A stretch of DNA of 64,000 nucleotides from Thermogemmatispora sp042408965 (lineage in GTDB: Bacteria; Chloroflexota; Ktedonobacteria; Ktedonobacterales; Ktedonobacteraceae): contig JBHOQN010000172.1 in assembly GCA_042408965.1 (NCBI GenBank), forward strand, positions 35,947 through 99,946. Direction: 5' to 3'. This document shows, piece by piece, positions 1-8,877 of the stretch. A program made the translations under genes and the position numbers. How positions within the stretch are numbered: the first letter of the stretch is position 1; each line of letters starts with the position of its first letter. A model generated the notes under the pieces. It worked only from the letters and a program-made list of their open reading frames with translations. It ran no database searches and was not told where the DNA came from.

Positions 1-269
1 ACCTGCTCGGCCCTGGATTCGGCCAGCGGATGCTGATGATAGCGTGCCTTCCACGACTCGCCCTCACGCCAGCAGACGGTGACTCGCACCGCCTGACGAT
101 CATGGCGCAGCAGGACTACTCCGAAGACATCAAAAGGTATGGCAGGCGCCAGTTCAGCGGCAAGCCTGGTATAATCAGGTTTCGTTCCACGCACGCTCGA
201 AATAATTCGAGCCACACGCTCGACGATAGCAGACTCATCCAGCGTGGATATGCGCGTCCCTGCTTTCAT
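1..269 (-). CDS. GAF-domain protein, N-terminal part (cut by window edge)
   Basis: An open minus-strand frame runs from an ATG at 269 to the window edge without a stop, giving 89 residues of a longer protein. The start is supported by a GGGGGAAG ribosome-binding site directly upstream. After a helical start (residues 1-45) comes the stretch FDVFGVVLLRHD, then AVRVTVCW, which looks like the first strands of a GAF domain. GAF domains bind small ligands and often sit at the front of histidine kinases or cyclic-nucleotide enzymes. The output domain lies outside the window, so the role is unknown. Confidence 0.6.
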   Translation of the reverse strand, partial: MKAGTRISTLDESAIVERVARIISSVRGTKPDYTRLAAELAPAIPFDVFGVVLLRHDRQAVRVTVCWREGESWKARYHQHPLAESRAEQ

Positions 270-531
270 AGCTTCCCCCGACTATGTGCTGAGCTACCAC
301 CTCTTTAGAAGTCAGCCTGGAGTTTTTTTTCTACACAATCATCAGCAGTATAACACAAAAGAGGAACTCGGGTAGCCAGCAAATTCATACTATTTGATAG
401 AGTAGCTCCTCTATCTGGCTCCAGCGACATCTGCTCTCGGCTAGCCTGAAGGTACTAGCGAGGACGCTGTGCCCTCAGCGGTTGGCTTGACTGGCCTGCT
501 ACCTTCCTCCGCTGTTACTGCTCGCCTCCAC

Positions 532-1629
532 TCAGCTCGCTCTGGCATAGCCGGTCAGCTCAACGTAGCCCTCTCCCTCAACCGGCCGTCCCCTGCGCTC
601 TCCCTCAATGCTGACCGCCCCTTCCCAGTAGGCGTTACCGGTCGACTGATAGGTCACCAGTTCCTGATCCTTCAACTGAGGAAGTAACGTCAGCACAATC
701 GCCGGGCCTGGAGCGCTGATGACGATGTGCCAGCCTGACGGATAGTGGGCCCCGGTGACGGGACTGGTCCAGCTTCCCAGCACCGTTATATGCAGAGCGG
801 CGGGAGAGAGCAGCTGCTCCTGGCCAGCGGGATCGATCAAGCCAGCGTAGGTGGAGATCACCCGCCCACTGGCATCGCGAATGAGATAGAGCATCATCTC
901 GCTCTGATCGTTCAGCTGAATGCTGAACCAGTCCCAGCCTCCGCCGGCGAGGGTCAAAAAGTTACCCCACTGATGGTCCATCCAGGCCAGACCCGTGACA
1001 GCGAGTGTCTGATCATGATCGCTGAGCAGCCCCGCGACGTTCATACGGGGACGCGAGTAGTAATAGGAGAAGCCGGCCAGGCCATAGGTGATCAGCCCAT
1101 TGCCATTGTGCAGCACAGCCGGTGTGGTGGCCTGCAGATCGACCTGCAGACGATAGCCGTTCAGCGAAGCCTGGAGCTGATCATGTCCGCCCAGACCCTG
1201 CATAGACCAGTCGGCCACCTGCAGATGAAAGCCCTGCATCGAGTTGTCAGTTCCCAGGCCGGCTGCCGGCTCCAGCACACGCCGCTGATCAAAGTGAAAC
1301 TGGCCCCGCGTGATGTCGCTGACGGCGAAGTGGGCTGTGTAGACGGGCGGCAGATCGCTGCGCAGCGATTGGAAGATGACGAACTCGAAGCCATAGTGCC
1401 GTACCTGACCACTGGCAGTGCGCCCCTGCAGATGCCCAGTATAGTACCACCACTCGGTGAGGTTCCGATGAGGCGCCTCATCCTGCGGGAAGTGGATCGG
1501 CGGCAAGGCTGTGGCCTGCGGGGTCGTCTCGACCTGGGGCAACTGCGCCGACGTGGCGGCAATGCCGGGAAAGTCACAGGCCGTGAGTAACAGTAAAGCG
1601 AGCAGAAGTCCTGCCAGGCCTCTCTTCAT
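532..1629 (-). CDS. CrtC/AttH-like secreted lipoprotein
   Basis: 365 residues. The N-terminus is a lipoprotein signal peptide with lipobox LLTAC, so the mature protein should be lipid-anchored outside the membrane. The body opens with the family hallmark HRNLTEWWYYTGHLQG and carries later Trp-rich strands (MDHQWGNF, GGGWDWFSIQL), as in the AttH / carotenoid 1,2-hydratase (CrtC) two-lipocalin-like fold, often labelled predicted secreted hydrolase. No carotenoid genes are nearby, so true hydratase activity is doubtful. Its ATG overlaps the stop of the upstream MMPL gene (ATGA), which points to translational coupling and a shared role in envelope lipid handling. The family call is firm; the substrate is unknown. 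Confidence 0.8.
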   Translation of the reverse strand: MKRGLAGLLLALLLLTACDFPGIAATSAQLPQVETTPQATALPPIHFPQDEAPHRNLTEWWYYTGHLQGRTASGQVRHYGFEFVIFQSLRSDLPPVYTAHFAVSDITRGQFHFDQRRVLEPAAGLGTDNSMQGFHLQVADWSMQGLGGHDQLQASLNGYRLQVDLQATTPAVLHNGNGLITYGLAGFSYYYSRPRMNVAGLLSDHDQTLAVTGLAWMDHQWGNFLTLAGGGWDWFSIQLNDQSEMMLYLIRDASGRVISTYAGLIDPAGQEQLLSPAALHITVLGSWTSPVTGAHYPSGWHIVISAPGPAIVLTLLPQLKDQELVTYQSTGNAYWEGAVSIEGERRGRPVEGEGYVELTGYARAS

Positions 1630-4007
1630 CGCGGATCTCCTGTGGGAGCATCAGCAGGCGCGCCGGCAGAGGCCGACGATGGCTCTACCAGGCGCGCGCC
1701 GGGATACTCGGCCAGCGCAGGCGGCTGCCGCTGCACTCCATTGAAGGGAAGCCACCAGTTGAGGTTGCCGAGCAAACGCATGGTCGCTGGCACCAGCAGA
1801 CCGCGCACCAGCGTGGCGTCAATCACCACAGCCAGCGCCATGCCCAGGCCCAGCGCCTTGACCAGAATCATATCAGCCGTGGCAAAGCAGGCGCTGACAA
1901 CCACAACGATGACCGCCGCGCTGGTGATGATGCCACCACTGCGCTGCAGCCCCAGCGCGACTGCCTGGGTGTTCTCGCCGCTCTCCCAGAAGGCCTCCTG
2001 CACTCGCGAGAGCAAGAAGACTTCGTAGTCCATGGAGAGGCCAAAGAGTGAGCAGAAGAGCAGAATCGGGCTGGAGGCCTCGACGAATCCCAGTGGTGTA
2101 AAGCCAAGGAGCTGATGCAGAAAGCCCTCCTGGAAAATGACGACCAGCGCGCCATAGCTGGCCAGAATCGAAAGGGTATTCATCAGAATCGCTTTCAAGG
2201 GCAGAATGAGCGAGCGGAAGAGCAGCAGCAAGACCACATAGGTGATGGCTGCGACAATCAGCACCGCTTTGGGAAAGTCACTGTAGAGAGAATCAACATA
2301 ATCGATGTCTCCGGCCGTCCCTCCATCAACCAGTACACGCATGCCGCCTCCAGGTGCGGTGTTGCGAATGGTCAGGACGAGGGCCTGCGAGCGCTGGTCA
2401 AGCATATTGTAGTTGCTGATCACACTGACCAGCGCTGTATCGCCGGCGACCGACGATTTGAGCAAGGAGGCCAGATAGGGATCGCTGATCAACTGCGGAT
2501 GCGTGTAGAGGGTCTCGTATTGCTCCCGCGTCAGGCGCGGATCAGCGCTGACGATGCTGTCGACGCGCGCGACACGTGGATCAGCCTCAATACGGCGGAC
2601 ATACCAGTAGAGGCGCGCGATGTTCTCAGGCGTTAGCACAGCGCCCTGCATCTGGACAGCTACCAGGATAGGCGTCGTCTCGCGCGCATTAAAGCGTGTC
2701 GTCAGTAGATCGTAGGCAGCTCGCGACGGGACATCAGCCGGCAGGATGGAAGCGTCAGGTGCTGAGAAGCGCACCTTCAGAAACGGGAGTCCCAGCGCAA
2801 TCAGCAGGAGGAGCACAGGGAAAAAGATGCGCAAGGGATAGCGCATCACCACGTGGGAGAGGCGATACCAGAAGCCCTGATGGGGCTGAACCAGTGCGCT
2901 GCGGGCGCCGGCCAGGGCGGCCTCATCCTCAGTTGCCAGGGCCGCTGGATCACGCCGCCAGAGCCAGGAGAGGCGCACGGGCAGGGCGTTGATACGCTTT
3001 CCCAGAATGGCCAGCGCGGCAGGCAAGAGCGTCAGGGCGGCGATCACACAGAGCAGCACCACCAGCATTCCACCCAGACCAACGGAGCGCAGCATGTTGA
3101 TGCGAAAGAAGGTCAGGCCGAAGAGGCCGATGGACACCGTCAGCCCCGAGAAGGCCACTGCTCGCCCCGCCGTCGCGACGCTGACGGCTACTGCCTCCGC
3201 AACGCTCCGACCCCGCGCTAGCTCTTCGCGAAAACGGCTGACCATAAAGAGGGAGTAGTCTACTCCCAGGCCAAGGCCAAAAAGGGTCGTGATGTTCAGG
3301 ACAAAGATGGAGAGCGGTGTGAGCTGTCCCAGCCCATAGATGAGGGCGAGGGTCACAATGACAGCGCTCCCCCCAATGATGGTGGGCAGAATCGCGGCTA
3401 CTACCGAGCGAAAGACCAGTAACAGGGCGATGAGCGCAAAGGGAAAGGCCAGCAACTCGGCACGCCGCAGATCACGTTCGCTGACAAACTGGATATCTTC
3501 GTAGAAGACGGGGCTTCCGCCGATATGAATCTGCAGATCGGGGACAGCGCGCAGGCGATGCTCCAGCTCGGGCAGAAGCTGGGGGGCATGATCAGGGTCG
3601 GACCTGAGCAGAACGTTGGCATAGGCTCCATGCTGATCAAGTGAGATCTGACGCGGATTGTCTAGATAGGTCTGCACTCCGGAGACTTCCGACCAGGTGC
3701 GGACCTCAGCCAGAGCTTGCTGCATCTCCTGGGCGAATTGCGGACGCTCCACCGTGTAACGCTGACTGATGAAGATGACCTGCACAATGGTCAGGTTGAG
3801 GTGAAGTTTGCTGCTCAGGAGATCAACGGCCTGCTGGGACTGGACGTCGGGACTGACAAAGCCTCCAGAGCGCAGGACCTGACTGGCCTGCGGCGCAAAG
3901 GGCAGAGCTACCACCGTTATCAACAACCAGACAGCCACAATCCACCAGCGATAGCGCGTCGCAACACTGCCCAGCACATAAAAAATTGACCTTTTCGGCG
4001 TACGCAT
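1626..4007 (-). CDS. MMPL/RND-family membrane transporter
   Basis: 793 residues with the duplicated MMPL layout: one TM helix, a large extracytoplasmic domain (about 45-200), five TM helices, then a second copy of the same plan. Each half has the expected proton-relay motif, GLGVDYSLFMVSRFREE in the first and GLSMDYEVFLLSRVQEA in the second. Such pumps export lipids or hydrophobic compounds using the proton gradient. The start has a GAGGAAG site about 8 nt upstream. The downstream lipoprotein gene overlaps by 4 nt, so the two form an operon, and an exported lipid-like substrate handed to the lipoprotein is a reasonable inference. The substrate cannot be told from sequence. Confidence 0.9.
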   Translation of the reverse strand: MRTPKRSIFYVLGSVATRYRWWIVAVWLLITVVALPFAPQASQVLRSGGFVSPDVQSQQAVDLLSSKLHLNLTIVQVIFISQRYTVERPQFAQEMQQALAEVRTWSEVSGVQTYLDNPRQISLDQHGAYANVLLRSDPDHAPQLLPELEHRLRAVPDLQIHIGGSPVFYEDIQFVSERDLRRAELLAFPFALIALLLVFRSVVAAILPTIIGGSAVIVTLALIYGLGQLTPLSIFVLNITTLFGLGLGVDYSLFMVSRFREELARGRSVAEAVAVSVATAGRAVAFSGLTVSIGLFGLTFFRINMLRSVGLGGMLVVLLCVIAALTLLPAALAILGKRINALPVRLSWLWRRDPAALATEDEAALAGARSALVQPHQGFWYRLSHVVMRYPLRIFFPVLLLLIALGLPFLKVRFSAPDASILPADVPSRAAYDLLTTRFNARETTPILVAVQMQGAVLTPENIARLYWYVRRIEADPRVARVDSIVSADPRLTREQYETLYTHPQLISDPYLASLLKSSVAGDTALVSVISNYNMLDQRSQALVLTIRNTAPGGGMRVLVDGGTAGDIDYVDSLYSDFPKAVLIVAAITYVVLLLLFRSLILPLKAILMNTLSILASYGALVVIFQEGFLHQLLGFTPLGFVEASSPILLFCSLFGLSMDYEVFLLSRVQEAFWESGENTQAVALGLQRSGGIITSAAVIVVVVSACFATADMILVKALGLGMALAVVIDATLVRGLLVPATMRLLGNLNWWLPFNGVQRQPPALAEYPGARLVEPSSASAGAPADAPTGDPR

Positions 4008-4070
4008 GTATACTCTTCCTCACCCGGAGATCACAAAGCGTCGGCTCTGACTCTCATACTGGCTCTACAC

Positions 4071-4106
4071 CGACGTCCACAGCGACGTCCACAGCGACGT
4101 TCAACA
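4071..4106. repeat. Three 12-bp tandem repeats upstream of smpB
   Basis: CGACGTCCACAG occurs twice in direct succession, followed by a third diverged copy (CGACGTTCAACA). It lies in the 215-bp divergent intergenic region between the MMPL gene and smpB. It could be a regulatory binding array or a simple slippage repeat. Confidence 0.6.
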
Positions 4107-4222
4107 CAGGTGACCCCCCAGTAACGAGCACGGGATCAGACGCAACCATTGTCCTTGCTGTTATACTAGTAGACGGCTTTTGTCCGCGTGTCAAGGGGAG
4201 ACCGGAATCCGGAGGAGGTTTC

Positions 4223-4726
4223 ATGGCGAAGCAGACGCTAGTCAGAAAGCAGACACAGGCTCAGAGCGACAACAAGCCGATTCAGATGATTGCGGTCAAT
4301 CGGCAGGCCTACCACGACTACGAGGTCGAGCGCACGCTCGAGGCTGGCATCGCCCTGAGGGGAACGGAGATCAAATCGATCCGCGCTGGGCATGCTAACC
4401 TGCGCGGCTCCTACGCGATCGGGCGAAACGGCGAAATATGGTTAGAGAACATGCATATCGCTCCCTACGAGCGCGGGAATCTCTACAACCATGAGCCGCT
4501 GCGCCCGCGCAAATTACTGCTGCATCGACGTGAGATCAAGCAGTTGCTGGCTCGCGTCTCACAGAAAGGGTTGACGCTCGTTCCTCTCAAGCTCTATCTG
4601 AAAGGCGGTATCGCTAAGATCGAGCTGGGCCTCTGCCGCGGCAAAAAGCTCTACGACAAGCGCGAGGCTATCGCAGAGCGCGAGAGCAGGCGCGATATCG
4701 AGCGGGCCTTACGCCGCCGCCACTAG
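4223..4726 (+). CDS. smpB: SsrA-binding protein SmpB
   Basis: 167 residues from the ATG at 4223, chosen because a perfect GGAGGAGG site sits 4 nt upstream; the frame stays open further upstream but that part looks non-coding. Family motifs are clear: YEVERTLEAGIALRGTEIKSIR, NLRGSYA, NMHIAPYE, and the C-terminal basic tail AERESRRDIERALRRRH. The stretch LKGGIAKIELGLCRGKKLYDKRE is the conserved RNA-binding end. SmpB binds the tRNA-like domain of tmRNA and brings it to stalled ribosomes for tagging and rescue. Its partner RNA, ssrA, is in this window at 37.5 kb. A TATACT element at 4162-4167 may be its -10 box. Confidence 0.97.
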   Translation: MAKQTLVRKQTQAQSDNKPIQMIAVNRQAYHDYEVERTLEAGIALRGTEIKSIRAGHANLRGSYAIGRNGEIWLENMHIAPYERGNLYNHEPLRPRKLLLHRREIKQLLARVSQKGLTLVPLKLYLKGGIAKIELGLCRGKKLYDKREAIAERESRRDIERALRRRH

Positions 4727-4804
4727 ATCCAGGTAGGCCAGGCACGGCCAGCCTCTACAGTTCGCAGCAAGCACATGCACTATAGCTTTCGTGAAGGAAT
4801 CTGC

Positions 4805-5290
4805 ATGGAACACGAACAGCAGCAAGGCGCGAGTATCTTCTTCAAACAGACAAGCGAGCGCCCAGGCTTTGGTCAGCTCCTGGGAATGATCATAGAGAGC
4901 GCCGAGCCAGGGCGCGGGCGCGTGCGGATCGCCGTGGATGAACGGCTGATGCATCCGCAGGGTATTGTCCACGGTGGGGCGATTTTCTCGCTGGCCGATA
5001 CGGCGATGGCGATGGCTCTGTTGGCCGCCTATCCTCCCGGCACACGTGCGGGCACCATCGAGGCGAAGATCAACTACCTGCGAGCCGTACGCAGCGGTAC
5101 CCTGGTTGCCGAAGCTGTGGTCATTCACCAGGGACGCACCACCGCCGTGCTGGAAGCGACGGTCACCAATGTGTTCGAGGACGGACGCGAAGAGCGCCTG
5201 GTAGCCAAAATATTGAGCACATTCTATGTCTTCACCTCCGAAGAAGGGGCGCGACAGCCTGCGTCCGAGGAGAGGCCAGAGACACGCTGA
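4805..5290 (+). CDS. PaaI-type hotdog-fold thioesterase
   Basis: 161 residues from the ATG at 4805, preferred over the in-frame ATG at 4775 because a GAAGGA site lies 6 nt before it. The motif VHGGAIFSLADTAMAMAL is the catalytic helix region of the PaaI / acyl-CoA thioesterase family (HGG and D as active-site elements), and INYLRAV is the usual following strand. The enzyme probably hydrolyses aromatic or short acyl-CoA thioesters in the cytoplasm. It lies 78 bp after smpB and no partner pathway is visible next to it. The exact substrate is unknown. Confidence 0.88.
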   Translation: MEHEQQQGASIFFKQTSERPGFGQLLGMIIESAEPGRGRVRIAVDERLMHPQGIVHGGAIFSLADTAMAMALLAAYPPGTRAGTIEAKINYLRAVRSGTLVAEAVVIHQGRTTAVLEATVTNVFEDGREERLVAKILSTFYVFTSEEGARQPASEERPETR

Positions 5291-5320
5291 GGTGCCAATG
5301 GGCCGGAGGAAGGGCAAGAG

Positions 5321-6643
5321 CTAGAACGAGGCAATTCTGGAGCGCTCAGGAGGAACAGACGGCGACGTTTCTCGCTGGCGCCTCTGGTAGCGCTTCTCCA
5401 GAGATAGCAGGGCCAGCAGGGAGAGCAGAGCCACGCAGCCCAGCAGCGCGGTCAGATAGACCAGGCCATCGAAGCCGAGATGATGGGCGAAGAGACCCGC
5501 CAGCCCGTTACCGAGGAGCTGGCCAAGACCCAGAAAGACGGAGTAGAGACCCATCAGCAGGCCACGATCAGCAGCCATCTCTTCGGTCAGATCGGCTAGA
5601 TAGGCCAGTGCTGAAGGAGCAAAACTGCTCTCCGCAAAAATGCCCAGCAGCAAAACCGGAATCCAGATCTCCGCCGCCAGGCCGGCGCCAATGCGGTGAT
5701 TGATCCCCCACAGGGCCAGGCAGCCGACATAGATGCCTGCCACTGAGGCGAGCATCATCAGCAGACGCGGCACATGGCTGAGAAAGCAGGCCCAGAAGAG
5801 CAGTGAGAGGCCAAAGAAGAGTACATAGCCTCCCAGGACGACGCTCAGACGACCTCCCCCCCCGGGTCCACTCATCATGCCCATAAGAAACTGGTGCTCG
5901 TCGTGGCCAGGCCGCGAGAGGAGAAAGGGCAACTGCGAGCTGACCCACACGCCCAGCAAGGCACTGATGCAGATCCAGGCTGGCATGAAGATGAAGAGGC
6001 GGGGCATGCGCACAATACGCATGTAGCGCCGCGCCAGCAGCAGAAGATTGCCGCGCTCACCCGGGTGTTTGACGCGCGGCGCCAGGAGCATGCAGAGCGC
6101 AACTGTGAGGTAGAAAAGGGCCAGCAGGCCGAAGGCACGCAGGGCCAGACGATCCCAGGCAAACCCTCCAACCACCACACCGACCGCAACCCCACCACTG
6201 GTCGCCAGCTCGTAAAATCCCATCACGCGCATGCGCTCACGCTCATCGCGTGAGGTCAGGTCGGCCAGATAGCCCAGCACAGCAGGGGTCATCATGGCCG
6301 ATGCCAGCCCGGAAAGCATCTGCAACGAGAGCAGAAACGGTAAGGGCGAGGCCAGCGGTGTGAATGGGGTCAGTAGCATCACCAGCACACCCAGCAGAGG
6401 GCCAACCACCATAAAGGTACGTCGTCCCCAGCGATCGCTGAAAGCGCCCATCACAGGGGCCAGTGATAACTCCGTTGAGTAGTAGACGACAGCCAGCAAC
6501 CCTACCTGGATCGCTGTAATGTGGTGTCCGGCATGAATGGCAAGATGCGCCAGAAACAGCCCTGATACTATCCCGCCAGCTCCCGTATTGGTGCGCAGCA
6601 GAAACGTACCAATAAGCAGTGGGATCGTCGATCGTCGCGACAT
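5321..6643 (-). CDS. MFS transporter, probable drug/proton antiporter
   Basis: 440 residues with about 12 predicted TM helices. The loop between TM2 and TM3 reads GAFSDRWGRRTFMV, the standard MFS signature, and a related motif (ADLTSRDERERMRVMGFYELATSGG) follows TM4-5 as in sugar or multidrug efflux carriers. An AGGAGAAGG site precedes the ATG. It converges on the thioesterase gene with only 30 bp between the stops. The cargo cannot be assigned. Confidence 0.88.
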   Translation of the reverse strand: MSRRSTIPLLIGTFLLRTNTGAGGIVSGLFLAHLAIHAGHHITAIQVGLLAVVYYSTELSLAPVMGAFSDRWGRRTFMVVGPLLGVLVMLLTPFTPLASPLPFLLSLQMLSGLASAMMTPAVLGYLADLTSRDERERMRVMGFYELATSGGVAVGVVVGGFAWDRLALRAFGLLALFYLTVALCMLLAPRVKHPGERGNLLLLARRYMRIVRMPRLFIFMPAWICISALLGVWVSSQLPFLLSRPGHDEHQFLMGMMSGPGGGGRLSVVLGGYVLFFGLSLLFWACFLSHVPRLLMMLASVAGIYVGCLALWGINHRIGAGLAAEIWIPVLLLGIFAESSFAPSALAYLADLTEEMAADRGLLMGLYSVFLGLGQLLGNGLAGLFAHHLGFDGLVYLTALLGCVALLSLLALLSLEKRYQRRQRETSPSVPPERSRIASF

Positions 6644-6693
6644 CCTTCTCCTGAAGCCTCTCTGAGCAGCGAGCCATCCCGTGGTCCCGACAC

Positions 6694-6885
6694 TCAGGAA
6701 CGGCTCTCGCTCTCACCTGGAACAGCATACGATCTCGCAGCTCTACGGTGGCTGCGCAGCGTCACAAGAGCAATGACACTTCCGCTGATCAAAAGCACAA
6801 CAGCCACCAGGAGCATTATCAAGAGCACAACACGCAAACCCTGACTATCAGAGGCATTCAGCAGGAAAATAGCCACGAATGGCAT
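6694..6885 (-). CDS. Small hypothetical membrane protein
   Basis: 63 residues: a short N-terminal part, one strongly hydrophobic helix (about residues 17-42) and a basic tail (TLRSHRRAARS) that predicts a cytoplasmic C-terminus. A GAGG site sits 8 nt before the ATG. It lies directly upstream of the MFS gene on the same strand (50 bp apart), so it may be co-transcribed. No family was recognised; the length and composition make it only moderately likely to be a real gene. Confidence 0.45.
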   Translation of the reverse strand: MPFVAIFLLNASDSQGLRVVLLIMLLVAVVLLISGSVIALVTLRSHRRAARSYAVPGESESRS

Positions 6886-7155
6886 AATGCAGTCCTCACT
6901 CGATCTGTCGCAAGAGTAGGTGGTGGATAGTTCCCCCGGACAGCTATTCTATCATCAATCAGGACGTGACAGAGAGAAGGAAAGTAACGCTTCCTCCTGC
7001 CACGTCAGAAGAGGCGATGGGAGCAGCGCCGGGTCAGTATCTCGACGCTCCAGAGCATGAGCAGCGAGGAGAGCGGCCAGGGGAGCCAGTGAAGGAAGGT
7101 ACGCTGACGCCCCTCTCATGCTCATGCTCAGGCACAGGTGGCCGGTCTGGCTCAG

Positions 7156-7821
7156 CTAGATGGAGCCTTTGTTCGCAGTCTCTAGGGCGAGACTGACCTG
7201 GTCTCCACGTAGAGGCTTTTCATAGCAACGGTACTGCCGGACAAGATACTCGCCAGCGCGCTCCACAAGCTGCACGCTGCCAGAGGACGGGGCTGGCAGC
7301 TCCTCCAGATCGAGAGCCAGCCGGTCGCTGCGCTGCCAGAGCTGCTGCGATGCGTTGAGCTTGATGATGACGCGCCAGAAGCTCCGCACCAGTCTGTAGC
7401 CCTCGCGCTCCAGTAACTGGCAGGCAGTCCTGTTGCTGCTGACCACCGTCGTCGTCAGCAGTCGCAGAGCAGCCTCACTGACCACGCGCGCTCGCTCCTC
7501 TGCCAGGCGCAGCAAGAGCGTACCTATACCACGACCTCGATAGGCCGGATGGACGCAGACGCAGAGCGTCAAGCGCTCGCTCCCGGGCTTCTCAGACCAG
7601 ATCGCAGCATAGCCTGCAACCTGTCCGCTGCGTGCGAGGATGAGCCAGGCATCGCTCTGCAGTTGAAAATCTGGCCGCTGCCAGACCAGGGCCAGGTCTT
7701 CCAGTTGATAGCCATCTATATTTCCCTCAGCCCGCGCACAGTCAGCGAGTAAGTCGCTGACGGCACCGAGATCAGCCGGTTCTGGAGCACGGGCCGTAAG
7801 ATCGTGCAAGCAGATCGCCAT
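7156..7821 (-). CDS. GNAT-family N-acetyltransferase
   Basis: 221 residues from the ATG at 7821, which has a GGAGGGAGG site 6 nt upstream; an in-frame GTG one codon earlier is less well placed. The acetyl-CoA-binding motif is clear: LCVCVHPAYRGRGIGTLLLRLAEERA (R-G-R-G-I-G pattern), followed by NRTACQLLEREGYRLVRSFW, the usual end of the fold. The remaining 70 residues extend past a standard single GNAT domain and may be half of a second, degenerate one. The acceptor substrate is unknown. No operon partner is apparent. Confidence 0.88.
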   Translation of the reverse strand: MAICLHDLTARAPEPADLGAVSDLLADCARAEGNIDGYQLEDLALVWQRPDFQLQSDAWLILARSGQVAGYAAIWSEKPGSERLTLCVCVHPAYRGRGIGTLLLRLAEERARVVSEAALRLLTTTVVSSNRTACQLLEREGYRLVRSFWRVIIKLNASQQLWQRSDRLALDLEELPAPSSGSVQLVERAGEYLVRQYRCYEKPLRGDQVSLALETANKGSI

Positions 7822-8032
7822 CACGTTCCTCCCTCCTTCAGCGAGGAGTGGCCCTCAGGAGAGCAGGTCTCTCTGCCTGAGAGCGAGGAAAGGCGAGGAT
7901 GGCCCCTCAGCCGTCAGATCTCTGCTGCCTCTGTCACGTAGCTTTCAACGAGATGAGAGAGAACAGCTCGCTCAAGATCCTGGAAGGACAAGGCCATTCG
8001 TCACCTGCTTCTCTTCACAAACAGTGGAACCA

Positions 8033-8869
8033 TTAACCATTCCTCTTGAGCTTTCCAGCTCGCTTTGCATAGCGCTCGGCAAGACCGAAGGCATAGACAC
8101 TCAGTGGCACGCTCACCAGACCTGTAATGATCAGCGGCCAGGTGTAGCTCCAGATCTCCGAGGACCAGATGGGCTTTCCCTGCATGATTCCCGCCCGCAG
8201 GCCATCCAGTACATAGGTGGCAGGAGAGATACGCGCGATCGGCTGCATCCAGCCGGGCAGGACAGAGATCGGATAGTAGACGCCAGAGACCAGCAAGAGA
8301 ACGGCCCTGACAATGAAGGACATCTGCATCCCTTTCTCAGTGTAGAGCAGAGGAAGAATGGCGGCTCCGATGCCAAACCCAATGAATGAGATGCTTCCCA
8401 GCACGAGCATGAAGGCCGCTGTCAGGTAATTGGCGTGACTGAGATCCAGGTGAAAGAAGGCTGCAATGACCAGTAGCTGAATGACAGTGAAGAGCAGACC
8501 ATGGGCAACTGCATACAGACAGCTACCAACCATGTGCGTGAAGCGCGAGATCGGCGCCATAAACGTGTACTCAATGGTGCCCTCCCAACGCTCCATATTG
8601 ATGATGTCAGTCACACCGTCAAAGGTGATACTCAAGTAGGACCAGACCGAGGTACCTATCACCAGGACCAGCAACAGGGAGTTGGTGTCAAATCTCACCT
8701 TTGAGCCAGTGATTTGATCAGCGGCTACTCCGATGAAGGTAACGCTGAGTGCATTCACGATGTTGTAGACCAGCCAGACGATCTCCCACGCCCAGTAGCG
8801 CCTGGTCAGATTCCAGTTGCGCTCGAAGAAGGCATAGGTCGCACGTCCCCGATGCAATAAAGCAGACAT
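8033..8869 (-). CDS. ABC-2 type transporter permease
   Basis: 278 residues with about six TM helices in the ABC-2 (DrrB/ natural-product and polysaccharide exporter) arrangement, including the glycine-rich SISFIGFGIGAAILPLL segment and the LPGWMQPIARISPATYVLDGLRAGIM motif typical of this family. It starts 8 bp after the stop of the ATPase gene, so the two are one operon and should form the exporter. The substrate could be a drug, lipid or glycan and is not evident from context. Confidence 0.9.
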   Translation of the reverse strand: MSALLHRGRATYAFFERNWNLTRRYWAWEIVWLVYNIVNALSVTFIGVAADQITGSKVRFDTNSLLLVLVIGTSVWSYLSITFDGVTDIINMERWEGTIEYTFMAPISRFTHMVGSCLYAVAHGLLFTVIQLLVIAAFFHLDLSHANYLTAAFMLVLGSISFIGFGIGAAILPLLYTEKGMQMSFIVRAVLLLVSGVYYPISVLPGWMQPIARISPATYVLDGLRAGIMQGKPIWSSEIWSYTWPLIITGLVSVPLSVYAFGLAERYAKRAGKLKRNG

Positions 8870-8877
8870 CGAATGTA

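Noticed and set aside
7822..8032. Possible riboswitch (CTCTCAGGCA on the minus strand before the GNAT gene)
   Set aside because: A glycine-riboswitch-like piece, but the GGACAGAG part and the rest of the fold are missing.
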